Below are positions 9,682 through 17,478 of a stretch of DNA of 64,000 nt, one piece after another. A model generated the notes under the pieces. The model had not been told where the DNA came from. It saw only the letters and a program-made list of their open reading frames with translations, and made no database searches. Every line of letters starts with the position of its first letter. The first letter of the stretch is position 1. A program made the translations under genes and the position numbers. The stretch lies in contig JADJXL010000025.1 in NCBI GenBank assembly GCA_016715885.1, positions 1,054,001 through 1,118,000 on the forward strand. Direction: 5' to 3'. The DNA is from Polyangiaceae bacterium (lineage in GTDB: Bacteria; Myxococcota_A; Polyangia; Polyangiales; Polyangiaceae).

Positions 9682-12063
9682 TCAATTGATCTTGACGATG
9701 CCGCCGGTGATTTCAACGGATGCACCTGCTGCTTTGACCATGGCCCCGTTGATTTCGACGCCCGCACCGCTGATTTTGATGGACGATCCCCCGGCAGCCA
9801 AGACGATTTCGCCCGCCGCATTCACGGAAATGTTGGCCGCTTGAAATGCACCGTCGCCTCCAGCAATCATTTCGAGCTTGCCACCCGTTTGCACCGCGCC
9901 GTCGGCTCCAACGTCCACCGCAAGGTTGGCGCCCACGCTCGCCGTCGCCTGCGCATTCGCAGATAGTGCCACGTCGCCAGAAATCGTATGCGTCGATTTT
10001 CCGCCGACGGTGACGCTTTGGTCGGCGCCCACAGTTTCGGCGCTCGAACCGCCGACCGCGACCTCCTTCGAAGCACCGATGGTTTGCGACGCATTACCAC
10101 CAATGGTTTCGCTGCGATCCCCGGATATGGTCGTCGAACGATTGCCACCCACCGTAATCGATTGATTCGCACCCACGGTCGTCGATTGATTCGCACCGAC
10201 CTCCACCGATCGATCCACCCCCACGGTGGTGCTCTGATTCGACCCGACCACGGTGGATTGATTCGATCCCACGGTCACCGATTCATTGGCCCCGATGACT
10301 TCGGAGTTGTCCGAACCAACCATCGTGCTGCGATTGGATCCGGTCGATTCATTCCTATCCACAGCAACGGTCGACGAACTGTTGTTCCCTACGCTCTCGG
10401 TGCGATCATTGCCGCAATCCGAATTCCAATTGTAGGGCGTATGCAATTTGATTCGTTCGGTCCCGGCCGTGTCGTCGAAGGTGAATTCATTGAATTCGCC
10501 CGTCGCGGGACTCGACATCGTTTTGAACGTACTGACCGTGGGAGCGCCCGCCGGCGGACGGTTCTTGCCATTGTACACGCGTCCAACGACAATGGGCCTG
10601 TCCGGATCGCCTTCTTCGTAATCGACGATCACTTCGACGCCGACGCGAGGATGAAACACCGCTCCTTCGCCCACTCCGGCGAATACTTGACTCACGCGAA
10701 CCCAACAAGACGTCGGCTCGCTATTGTGACGATCGGTATCCTGATCCCAATGAAACTTGACGCGCACGCAGCCGATTTCTGCGCCAGGCGGCCCGCCTAC
10801 GTGAATCTCGGCACCGCGCGAATTCGGTTCGTCCGTCACGAACGCCGTTTGAGATCCCTGAATGCGCGGCTTCTGCGTCGATCGCGGCGGACGGTAGCGC
10901 GATTCGCCCTTGTCCTTTCCGCACCGCGCGCATTCGGCGGTAACGAAATAAGGCACGCCCGTGAGCGGCAATGATCCCACCACATTCGGCGGAAGCACGC
11001 CCGGCTGTTCCCCACGCACTTCGATTTTCGTCGCCAAGTATTCGCCCTCGTGCCGTGAAGGCACATTTTCGAGCGCAAACAAATTGCCCGCCGAAAGAAT
11101 GCGGCACGTCCCCTCACCCACCGCATAACGCGCTTCCACCTCGAGCCTTTCGAGTTTCGCATTGGCCAGCGGTTTTCCCATGTCGGGCGATTCCAAATAT
11201 CGCCCGGGATATTCGTGATCCACCAGGTCTTCTGCCGCAGGACGTCCTGGAGCCGCAACGCTCATGTCGAGCGCCGGCTGCTTCCAGTTGTAATCGACCA
11301 TCGATACTTTTTTCGGCCGGAGACGTGCTCCGAGCTTCATCGACGATAGCGATCGACCTGAAATGCCCGGTCCCAAAGCATCATATGGCTCCAAACGCGC
11401 GCGGCCGGAGTCCTTGTCGGAAAAAACCAATAAACACGCGCCATCGCCATTCTCGAAATGGTACGATATGCCTTCTTCCTCGAGCAGCCGCGATACGAAC
11501 GCAAAATCACTCTCATTGTATTGGACACAATAGGGCCTCGTCGCCACGTCGTCGATGCGCGACGATTCGGACTCGCGCCACGTAAATACCTCTTTCGCAG
11601 GCGTAAAACTCGCATCATTCCCACTGTCGGGTGAAACCGTCGCGCCCGCCTCGAGTTGCAGCGAAGGATCGCCCTGGAGCACGTCTTCAATGATTTGTCG
11701 TGTTGTTTTCTCGAGAAAGATGCGACACCGACGTCGATGCATCGCTCGCGTCCACGGCGGCATGAGCACCAAACGGATCAGCGTGCCGCCCGGTACGGGC
11801 CCGAGCTCCTCGGCCTCGACGATGATTCCATGTATGACGCGATATGCGGGCTCGGTTAGCGTTGCGATACGTAACGTCGCGCGCATTTGGACGAGTTCGT
11901 CCGGGTCGATGTCTGGAGCGGGTTCGCGAACGATGGCGGTGATTTCGTACCGGTACAGATTCGACATCGCCTCGGTGCCGCGAAAAGTGGCCACCCAGAG
12001 GTGAGTCCAAGGTCCATGCGTACCCTGAGCCGTTTCCCAAGCAAAGGTAAAATCCGCGGCCAC
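9682..12063 (-). CDS. vgrG: VgrG type VI secretion spike protein
   Basis: The protein has 793 residues. The GTG at 12063 is preferred because a GGGAG ribosome site lies 9 bases upstream and SNLYRYEI then falls at the usual distance from the start; the open frame to 12177 lacks this. Residues about 1-390 form the gp27-like base, including PYCVQYNESDFAFVSRLLEEEGI, shortened here to its key parts YNESDFAFV and LLEEEGI. About 425-515 is the gp5-like OB domain (GCVRVKFHWD, then SCWVRVSQ, then VGVEVIVDYEEGDPDRPI). From about 530 to 710 runs a long series of octads of the form V-G-x-N-x-S-x-x, the pattern of the gp5 triple-stranded beta-helix needle. The C-terminus is a Gly/Ala-rich extension without an obvious enzyme domain. 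It is the first gene of the operon with the TPR gene, rhs and the immunity gene. Confidence 0.95.
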   Translation of the reverse strand: MAADFTFAWETAQGTHGPWTHLWVATFRGTEAMSNLYRYEITAIVREPAPDIDPDELVQMRATLRIATLTEPAYRVIHGIIVEAEELGPVPGGTLIRLVLMPPWTRAMHRRRCRIFLEKTTRQIIEDVLQGDPSLQLEAGATVSPDSGNDASFTPAKEVFTWRESESSRIDDVATRPYCVQYNESDFAFVSRLLEEEGISYHFENGDGACLLVFSDKDSGRARLEPYDALGPGISGRSLSSMKLGARLRPKKVSMVDYNWKQPALDMSVAAPGRPAAEDLVDHEYPGRYLESPDMGKPLANAKLERLEVEARYAVGEGTCRILSAGNLFALENVPSRHEGEYLATKIEVRGEQPGVLPPNVVGSLPLTGVPYFVTAECARCGKDKGESRYRPPRSTQKPRIQGSQTAFVTDEPNSRGAEIHVGGPPGAEIGCVRVKFHWDQDTDRHNSEPTSCWVRVSQVFAGVGEGAVFHPRVGVEVIVDYEEGDPDRPIVVGRVYNGKNRPPAGAPTVSTFKTMSSPATGEFNEFTFDDTAGTERIKLHTPYNWNSDCGNDRTESVGNNSSSTVAVDRNESTGSNRSTMVGSDNSEVIGANESVTVGSNQSTVVGSNQSTTVGVDRSVEVGANQSTTVGANQSITVGGNRSTTISGDRSETIGGNASQTIGASKEVAVGGSSAETVGADQSVTVGGKSTHTISGDVALSANAQATASVGANLAVDVGADGAVQTGGKLEMIAGGDGAFQAANISVNAAGEIVLAAGGSSIKISGAGVEINGAMVKAAGASVEITGGIVKIN

Positions 12064-12872
12064 GTTTCGACTCCCGAGACAAGCGCTTGCGCGGTGCGCC
12101 CAGTCGAGCGACGCGCGGGCTGGACCAATGTGCACGAAGGGATCAGCGAAAGCAAGGCCTGCGCATGAATGCTGCAATTATCGACGTCGTATCCACGTCG
12201 TCGAGCTTACGCGCAAAGGGAATACGCAAAGCTGCACTCGCACATGCTGAGCTGTCGGCAAGGATTTCGATGAAATGAAAACGTCACGTGGACGCAATCG
12301 TCGCCAGCTCACCGGCGATTGGCAAGCATGGCTTCTCCCGGGGGGCCCCGCGAGTTGGGGCACGACGCCGGCGGGGGGGGGGGGGGGGGGGCCCCCGGGC
12401 CCCCCCCGGGCCCCCCCCGAAACCCCCCGGGGACCCGGGGGGGGGGCTCCCCCAAAACCGATCCACCGATGGAGTGTTACCCACCGACGCACTTAACGCC
12501 CACCTGGTTGGTCGATGTCGGCACCGGTTCGTCATCCTCGATATACCAGTCGGCAGGATACGACGATCGATGTTGCGCACTTCTAAAACTACGGTCCTGC
12601 GCCAACTGAGCCATGAAACCTGCTTACCACGGGTTTGCCCGCGGCGCAAGGAAATTGTGTCGTTTCTGAAAAGGACCTTTCGGCCATCCGATATGGTGCG
12701 TCGCGCCAAACACATGACCGGCTCGCCTACCCAGCCACGCGACCCGAGCTTCGCCCACATGACCAAGCGACATGCCCCCCAACCGTCCAAGCAGCTTCGA
12801 TGGATCGCGTCGTGCCAAGCGGTGCCTTGCACCTTGACACTCGCGCCGGACTGAGGCTTACTCGCGAGCGCC
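12064..12872. other. 809-base stretch without a credible gene
   Basis: Reading frames here have Arg/Pro/Gly-rich translations with no family features, and several pass straight through the G/C homopolymer block. The stretch separates the divergent vgrG (minus) and Cys-rich lipoprotein (plus) genes, so it must hold promoters for both, but no convincing -35/-10 pair was found. The only strong feature is the low-complexity block listed separately. Confidence 0.6.
12371..12459. repeat. Extreme G/C homopolymer block
   Basis: A run of about 20 G is followed by alternating C and G runs of 3 to 10 bases, with almost no other base for about 90 positions. The inverted G and C runs could fold into very stable hairpins, and the G runs could form quadruplexes. 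The exact run lengths are unlikely to be reliable in any assembly. No protein-coding function is supported. Confidence 0.8.
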
Positions 12873-13154
12873 ATGCATTCGCCTCTTCGCAGCGCGCTCC
12901 TCGGGATTCTCGCCTTCGCCCCCGTTTCGCTCGCCCTGGGCTGCGAAGAAAAGTCACCGTGCGAAACCATTTGCGTTCGCGTCGCAGAATGCCGGCGCCA
13001 AGTGCCCGACGATGAAAAGATGCTCGGCGAAAAAACACCGAGCCGCGATCTGAGGTGCAAAGAACGTTGCCAAAGCAACCCAGATGGCTTCGCCGCGTGC
13101 GAGCAAAAAAAACGACTCTGTCCAGATCTGCTCGCTTGCACGGGCAGATTGTGA
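12873..13154 (+). CDS. Small Cys-rich lipoprotein
   Basis: The 93-residue precursor has a signal peptide with a lipobox (LALGC, Cys24). The mature part of about 70 residues has eight more cysteines (CETIC, AEC, LRCKERC, AAC, RLC, LAC), an even number that suggests four disulphides in the periplasm or at the surface. Short Cys-rich lipoproteins of this kind are common in myxobacteria; the function is unknown. It lies 92 bases upstream of gpmA on the same strand and may be transcribed separately. Confidence 0.75.
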   Translation: MHSPLRSALLGILAFAPVSLALGCEEKSPCETICVRVAECRRQVPDDEKMLGEKTPSRDLRCKERCQSNPDGFAACEQKKRLCPDLLACTGRL

Positions 13155-13246
13155 CAAATCCCCCTTCCCTTTGCGCCAACCAGAACGCAAATCACATGCG
13201 ACGACAGTAAAGCGATTGCCAGGAAAAACGCCCCACGGAGAAATCA

Positions 13247-13990
13247 ATGCACAAACTCGTCCTCGTTCGTCATGGCGAAAGCCAATGGAATAAGGAAAAT
13301 CGTTTTACCGGCTGGGTGGATGTGCCCCTCAGCGAAAAAGGCGTCGAAGAAGCTCGGGCCGCGGCCAAAATGATCGCCGCAGAAGGTCTGGCTTTCGACG
13401 TGGCCTACACGTCCGTCCTGAAACGCGCCATCAAGACGTTGTGGATCGTGCTGGAAGACCTCGACACGATGTGGATCCCCATCGTCCAGGATTACCGCGC
13501 AAACGAACGCATGTACGGCGCCCTCCAAGGGCTCGACAAAGCCGAAACCGTCAAAAAACACGGCGAAGCTCAGGTGAAAATCTGGCGCCGCAGCTACGAC
13601 ATTCCCCCGCCCGCCATGAGCCCGGACGATCCAAGCTGGCCCGGCAAAGACGTGCGGTATGCGCAAATCCCACCCGACCAAATCCCGGCGAGCGAATCGC
13701 TCAAAGACACCGTGGCGCGGTTTCTCCCACTATGGAATTCGCAAATCGCTCCCGCCATCCGCAATGGAAAACGCGTCATCATCGTCGCTCATGGCAATAG
13801 CCTCCGCGCCCTCATCAAATACCTCGACAACGTGTCGGATCAAGACATCGTCGAAATGAACATCCCCACCGGCATCCCGCTGCTCTACGAATTGGATGCG
13901 AACCTGAAACCCGTCTCGCGAAGATACCTCGGCGACGAAGAAGCCGCCAAAGCAAAAGCCCAAGCCGTCGCCAATCAAATCAAAGCGTAA
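13247..13990 (+). CDS. gpmA: 2,3-bisphosphoglycerate-dependent phosphoglycerate mutase
   Basis: This 247-residue enzyme interconverts 3- and 2-phosphoglycerate in glycolysis, using a phosphohistidine. The catalytic motif RHGESQWN is at residues 8-15 (His9), the Glu/Arg loop NERMYGALQG is near 86-95, and the second histidine is in VAHGNSLRAL near residue 180. The usual text of the middle loop is NERHYG; here the histidine is Met89. The length is typical of the dPGM family. A GGAGA ribosome site precedes the ATG. The C-terminus ends in an Ala/Lys-rich tail. The gene converges on the PAS-STAS gene with an 11-base gap. Confidence 0.95.
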   Translation: MHKLVLVRHGESQWNKENRFTGWVDVPLSEKGVEEARAAAKMIAAEGLAFDVAYTSVLKRAIKTLWIVLEDLDTMWIPIVQDYRANERMYGALQGLDKAETVKKHGEAQVKIWRRSYDIPPPAMSPDDPSWPGKDVRYAQIPPDQIPASESLKDTVARFLPLWNSQIAPAIRNGKRVIIVAHGNSLRALIKYLDNVSDQDIVEMNIPTGIPLLYELDANLKPVSRRYLGDEEAAKAKAQAVANQIKA

Positions 13991-14001
13991 ACGTCCCGCA
14001 T

Positions 14002-14838
14002 TCAGCGCCGCCCGAGCTTCTTCCGGCGCTGCTCGAGCGCTCGAGACAACCCCTGCTCGAGCGACGCACACGTCACCGTATTTCCCAAATCAGCGCCCCC
14101 CTCGACGAGCGTTCGCGCCGTCTCGGGCCCAATTCCCACCAAAATCGTCTGGCAACCAAGAAGCCCAATCGCGCGAACCGCACGCATGAGCAAATCGGCA
14201 ATGTCGACGTCGATTTCACCAGCGCCCGTCACATCCATGATCACCGTCTCGGTCCCACGCTCACTCACCTCCGTGAGCACGCGCTCGACCGCATTGGCCA
14301 ATCTGCCGTGCGACAAACTCCCCACGAGCGGCACCAAGAAAATGCCCTTCCAGACCGCAAGCACCGGCACCGACAAACTATTGATGATTTTCGCTTGCGT
14401 CTCGATGATGGTTTGCTGCTGCGCAGCCTCCGCTTCGAAACGCTCTTTCTCACGAAGGTGGGATCGGTGATCGGAAACATCCATGATCAACCCGACGAGC
14501 CCGATGATCGCGCCCGACGTGTCGTACACCGGGGTTTTTCGCGTCCACAAAACCTTGATCGACCCGTCCGCTCGCGTGATCAATTCTTCGTTCAAATCAC
14601 AAAGACCAGTGTTGAACACCATGTCGTCGTGCTCCCAAAACACCTTCGCCTGTTCGGGAGGAAAATAATCGGGGTCGGTCTTGTTGAGCAGCTCGTCCCG
14701 CGGGCGCCCAACGAGCTCGCAAAACGCGCGATTGAACGCTACCCACCGATGCTCACGATCCTTGAAAAACCAAGGATCCGGCATTCCATCGGCCATCGAC
14801 TGGAGCGTTGCCGCAGGGTCCAAAATCGGCGTTGTCAT
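14002..14838 (-). CDS. PAS-STAS sensor protein (RsbR-like)
   Basis: This 278-residue cytoplasmic protein starts at the ATG at 14838, 9 bases after a clear GGAGG. Residues about 10-125 are a PAS domain (PDPWFFKDREHRWVAFN, key part WFFKD; DGSIKVLWTRK; GLVGLIMDVSDH). A short coiled coil follows (about 130-155), then a STAS domain (about 160-270: VPVLAVWKGIFLVPLVGSL, key part VPLVGSL; VIMDVTGAG; LLGCQTILVGI). In RsbR stressosome proteins the STAS domain carries two phosphorylated threonines. The first site (usually VVDT) reads EIDV here and lacks Thr; the second (ETARTLVEGG) keeps it. The protein probably senses a ligand and relays it through a partner kinase or phosphatase, but no RsbS or RsbT gene is adjacent. 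Confidence 0.85.
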   Translation of the reverse strand: MTTPILDPAATLQSMADGMPDPWFFKDREHRWVAFNRAFCELVGRPRDELLNKTDPDYFPPEQAKVFWEHDDMVFNTGLCDLNEELITRADGSIKVLWTRKTPVYDTSGAIIGLVGLIMDVSDHRSHLREKERFEAEAAQQQTIIETQAKIINSLSVPVLAVWKGIFLVPLVGSLSHGRLANAVERVLTEVSERGTETVIMDVTGAGEIDVDIADLLMRAVRAIGLLGCQTILVGIGPETARTLVEGGADLGNTVTCASLEQGLSRALEQRRKKLGRR

Positions 14839-14952
14839 GAGCACCAACCTCCTTGCACATCCGAGGGGGTAACTCTGTGTTACGCCAATTCGCGCCAAGA
14901 CAGAAGAACGAACGTCACGTCACGGACGCAAATTCGAGCACACTTGCAGCAT

Positions 14953-17322
14953 TCATTCCGTACGCAAGAACGCAGCTTTGATGCGCTTGACGCCCCAGCC
15001 GGAAAAACGCACGGTCGCGATGGGATCGTCACCCGGATCCACTTCGACAATCACACCCACACCGAATTTTTCGTGCATGACGCGCGCCCCGCGCAAAAGG
15101 CCGCCTTCTCCCGAAGAATCGAACGCCTCTCGTTCGACGTAACGTTCCCCCGCAGGTCGCGCCGGTAGCGCCGCCGCAGGCGCTCGATTTGCCGCAGCCG
15201 GGACACCTTGACGATCCATCGGATGCGACCACGTGCCTCGAGCGCGTTCGGGAGCTGCGCGAGATACATCCCGCCATTGCAATTCGCTCGCCGCCGCAGG
15301 CGTCAGGATGGCTTGCACGGCACCATTCGGAAAGTCAGCCAAAAATCGGCTTGGTACGCCAAAACGAGTGTTGCCGAAGATCATCCGCCGCTTGGCATGC
15401 GTCACGTGAAGCCGTTCGCGAGCACGCGTGACCGCGACATACGCCAATCGTCGCTCCTCCTCCATGTCTTCATTGCGCCTTGGATCGGGACTCTTGAACG
15501 GAAAAATTTCGTCTTCCATTCCGGTAATGAACACGGAATCGAATTCGAGCCCCTTGGCGGCATGAACCGTCATCATGGAAACGCGCGGAGCGTCTTCCAT
15601 CGAATCGATGTCGCTCGAGAGCGTCACGCGTTCGAGATAACCTGAAAGATTGCCGATTTGTCCTGCTGCCGCTGCTTCGGCTTCATAATCGAGAATCGAA
15701 CCGATGAGCTCTTGCAGGTTTTGCTTTCGCGCATCGCTCTCGGCGCTGTCGTCTTCGTCGAGCATCCGAGCATAGCCGGTGATATCGAGCGTTTCGCGAG
15801 CGATTTGGCTGGGAGGAGCCGTGGCCGCTTTTTCGCGCAATCGTTCGATGATGTCGCGAAATCCCATGAGAGCCTTCTTCGCAGCTCCCGCAAGACCTCC
15901 GCGTTCGACCAGTGGAACGATGGCGTCGTAAAGCGTTACGCCAAGGGCATTGGCAGCATGCGTGAGTTTGTCGACGGTCGTTTGCCCAATTTTCCGCGAA
16001 GGGACGTTGATGATTCGCTCGAGATCGACGTCGCTCCGCGGATTGTCGATGATACGCAAATACGAGAGCAGATCCTTGACCTCGGCGCGTTCGAAAAAGC
16101 GCATGCCTCCAATGATTTGATACGGAATGCGTTCGGCGCGAAGAACTTCTTCGAGAACGCGTGATTGAGCGTGCACGCGGTAAAAAATCGCGATTTCGCC
16201 GAGAGCAATGCCAGCAGCTTCGAGCTCGCGAACGCGTTCGGCTACCCAAGCCGCTTCGTCGTGCTCATTTTGAGCCGCGACGACCACGATCGCATCGCCG
16301 GAATCCCGCGCCGTCCAGATCTCCTTGGGCTCGCGATCCTTCGCAGGTTTGATGACGCCGAGCGCCGTCGAAACGATGTTTCCGACCGAGCGATAGTTTT
16401 GCTCGAGCTTGACGATGGTCGTATCGGGAAAGTCGCGGCGAAAGTTGCGCACGATGCGTACGTCCGCGCCACGCCAGCGATAGATGCTCTGATCGTCGTC
16501 CCCGACGACACATAAATTGCGGCTCGCAGCAAGCGCCCTGACGAGCCGATATTGAACTTGGTTGACGTCTTGAAATTCGTCGACGAGCACATGGCGAAAG
16601 CGCGCCCGCAGCTCGTCGCCCACCATGCTCTGCTCGTCCTCGGCAATGTGCAGCACGCGGAGAATGAGGTCGTCGAAGTCGACGGCATTGGCCTTGCGAA
16701 GGTACTTTTCGTAGCCCTCGTAGACTTTGATGATCACGTCGTCGAAAAATCCTTGGGACTCAAACGAATCGGGGCCGCGACCTTCTTGCTTTTCGCGGTG
16801 AATGCGCGAAAGGACTTGACGAGGCGGGTAGCGTTTTTCGTCGAGGCTGAGCTCTTTGAGGACGCGGGTGACGACGGCGCGTTGATCGGAATCGTCGTAG
16901 ATGACGAAATTGCGTTCGAGGCCTGCGGCATCGTGGAAGCGGCGCAAGAGGCGTGCGCAGGTTGCGTGAAACGTGCCGATCCAAAGCTCTTTGGCGATTT
17001 CATCGCCCACGAGCGAAGCGACGCGGCGGCGCATTTCACCGGCCGCTTTGTTGGTGAAAGTGACCGCGAGGATTCGGAATGGCGGAACGTGATGGCAAGC
17101 GAGCAAATTGGCGATGCGGTAGGTGATGACGCGCGTCTTGCCGCTGCCGGCGCCCGCGAAGACGACAATTGGCCCGTCGACGTGGGCGACGGCGCGGGCC
17201 TGAGGCTCGTTCAGCTCGTCCGCCGGCTGGGGGATTGCCGGCTGGGGGAATGCCACGATTTCGGTCACGACGGTCGCCGTAGCACGTGCCTCGGCGCGTG
17301 GGGAGTCCTCACCGCTTGACAC
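14953..17322 (-). CDS. UvrD/PcrA-type superfamily 1 DNA helicase
   Basis: This 789-residue ATP-dependent 3'-5' helicase starts with GTG (17322). Motifs in order: Q motif LNEPQARAV, Walker A GAGSGKTR, motif Ia AVTFTNKAAGEM, motif II VDEFQDVN, motif III GDDDQSIYRWRGA, motif IV QNYRS, motif V MTVHAAKGLEFD, motif VI VAVTRARERL. A short N-terminal extension (about 35 residues) and a Pro/Ala-rich linker precede a C-terminal tudor-like domain (GARVMHEKFGVGVI near residues 735-750), which PcrA uses to touch RNA polymerase. It acts in nucleotide excision repair and in removing stalled complexes. It is divergent from the ATP-grasp gene, with a 156-base gap. Confidence 0.95.
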   Translation of the reverse strand: MSSGEDSPRAEARATATVVTEIVAFPQPAIPQPADELNEPQARAVAHVDGPIVVFAGAGSGKTRVITYRIANLLACHHVPPFRILAVTFTNKAAGEMRRRVASLVGDEIAKELWIGTFHATCARLLRRFHDAAGLERNFVIYDDSDQRAVVTRVLKELSLDEKRYPPRQVLSRIHREKQEGRGPDSFESQGFFDDVIIKVYEGYEKYLRKANAVDFDDLILRVLHIAEDEQSMVGDELRARFRHVLVDEFQDVNQVQYRLVRALAASRNLCVVGDDDQSIYRWRGADVRIVRNFRRDFPDTTIVKLEQNYRSVGNIVSTALGVIKPAKDREPKEIWTARDSGDAIVVVAAQNEHDEAAWVAERVRELEAAGIALGEIAIFYRVHAQSRVLEEVLRAERIPYQIIGGMRFFERAEVKDLLSYLRIIDNPRSDVDLERIINVPSRKIGQTTVDKLTHAANALGVTLYDAIVPLVERGGLAGAAKKALMGFRDIIERLREKAATAPPSQIARETLDITGYARMLDEDDSAESDARKQNLQELIGSILDYEAEAAAAGQIGNLSGYLERVTLSSDIDSMEDAPRVSMMTVHAAKGLEFDSVFITGMEDEIFPFKSPDPRRNEDMEEERRLAYVAVTRARERLHVTHAKRRMIFGNTRFGVPSRFLADFPNGAVQAILTPAAASELQWRDVSRAAPERARGTWSHPMDRQGVPAAANRAPAAALPARPAGERYVEREAFDSSGEGGLLRGARVMHEKFGVGVIVEVDPGDDPIATVRFSGWGVKRIKAAFLRTE

Positions 17323-17478
17323 GCGTACAGGCTACCATCATCACCCATCGCCGCCGGCATCACAGCTCCCTGCTTTCCCGCGAAAAACCTTCCTCCAGAA
17401 CGCTTCCCGGCTGGAGCAGGGTAGTGTTTGTCCGATCGGAACACGCGCGGCGGTACCTTGACCTCGAGTGCCTCAACG

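Noticed and set aside
12284..13195. 303-codon minus-strand frame through the G/C block
   Set aside because: It translates the homopolymers as long Gly/Pro runs and covers the well-supported Cys-rich lipoprotein.
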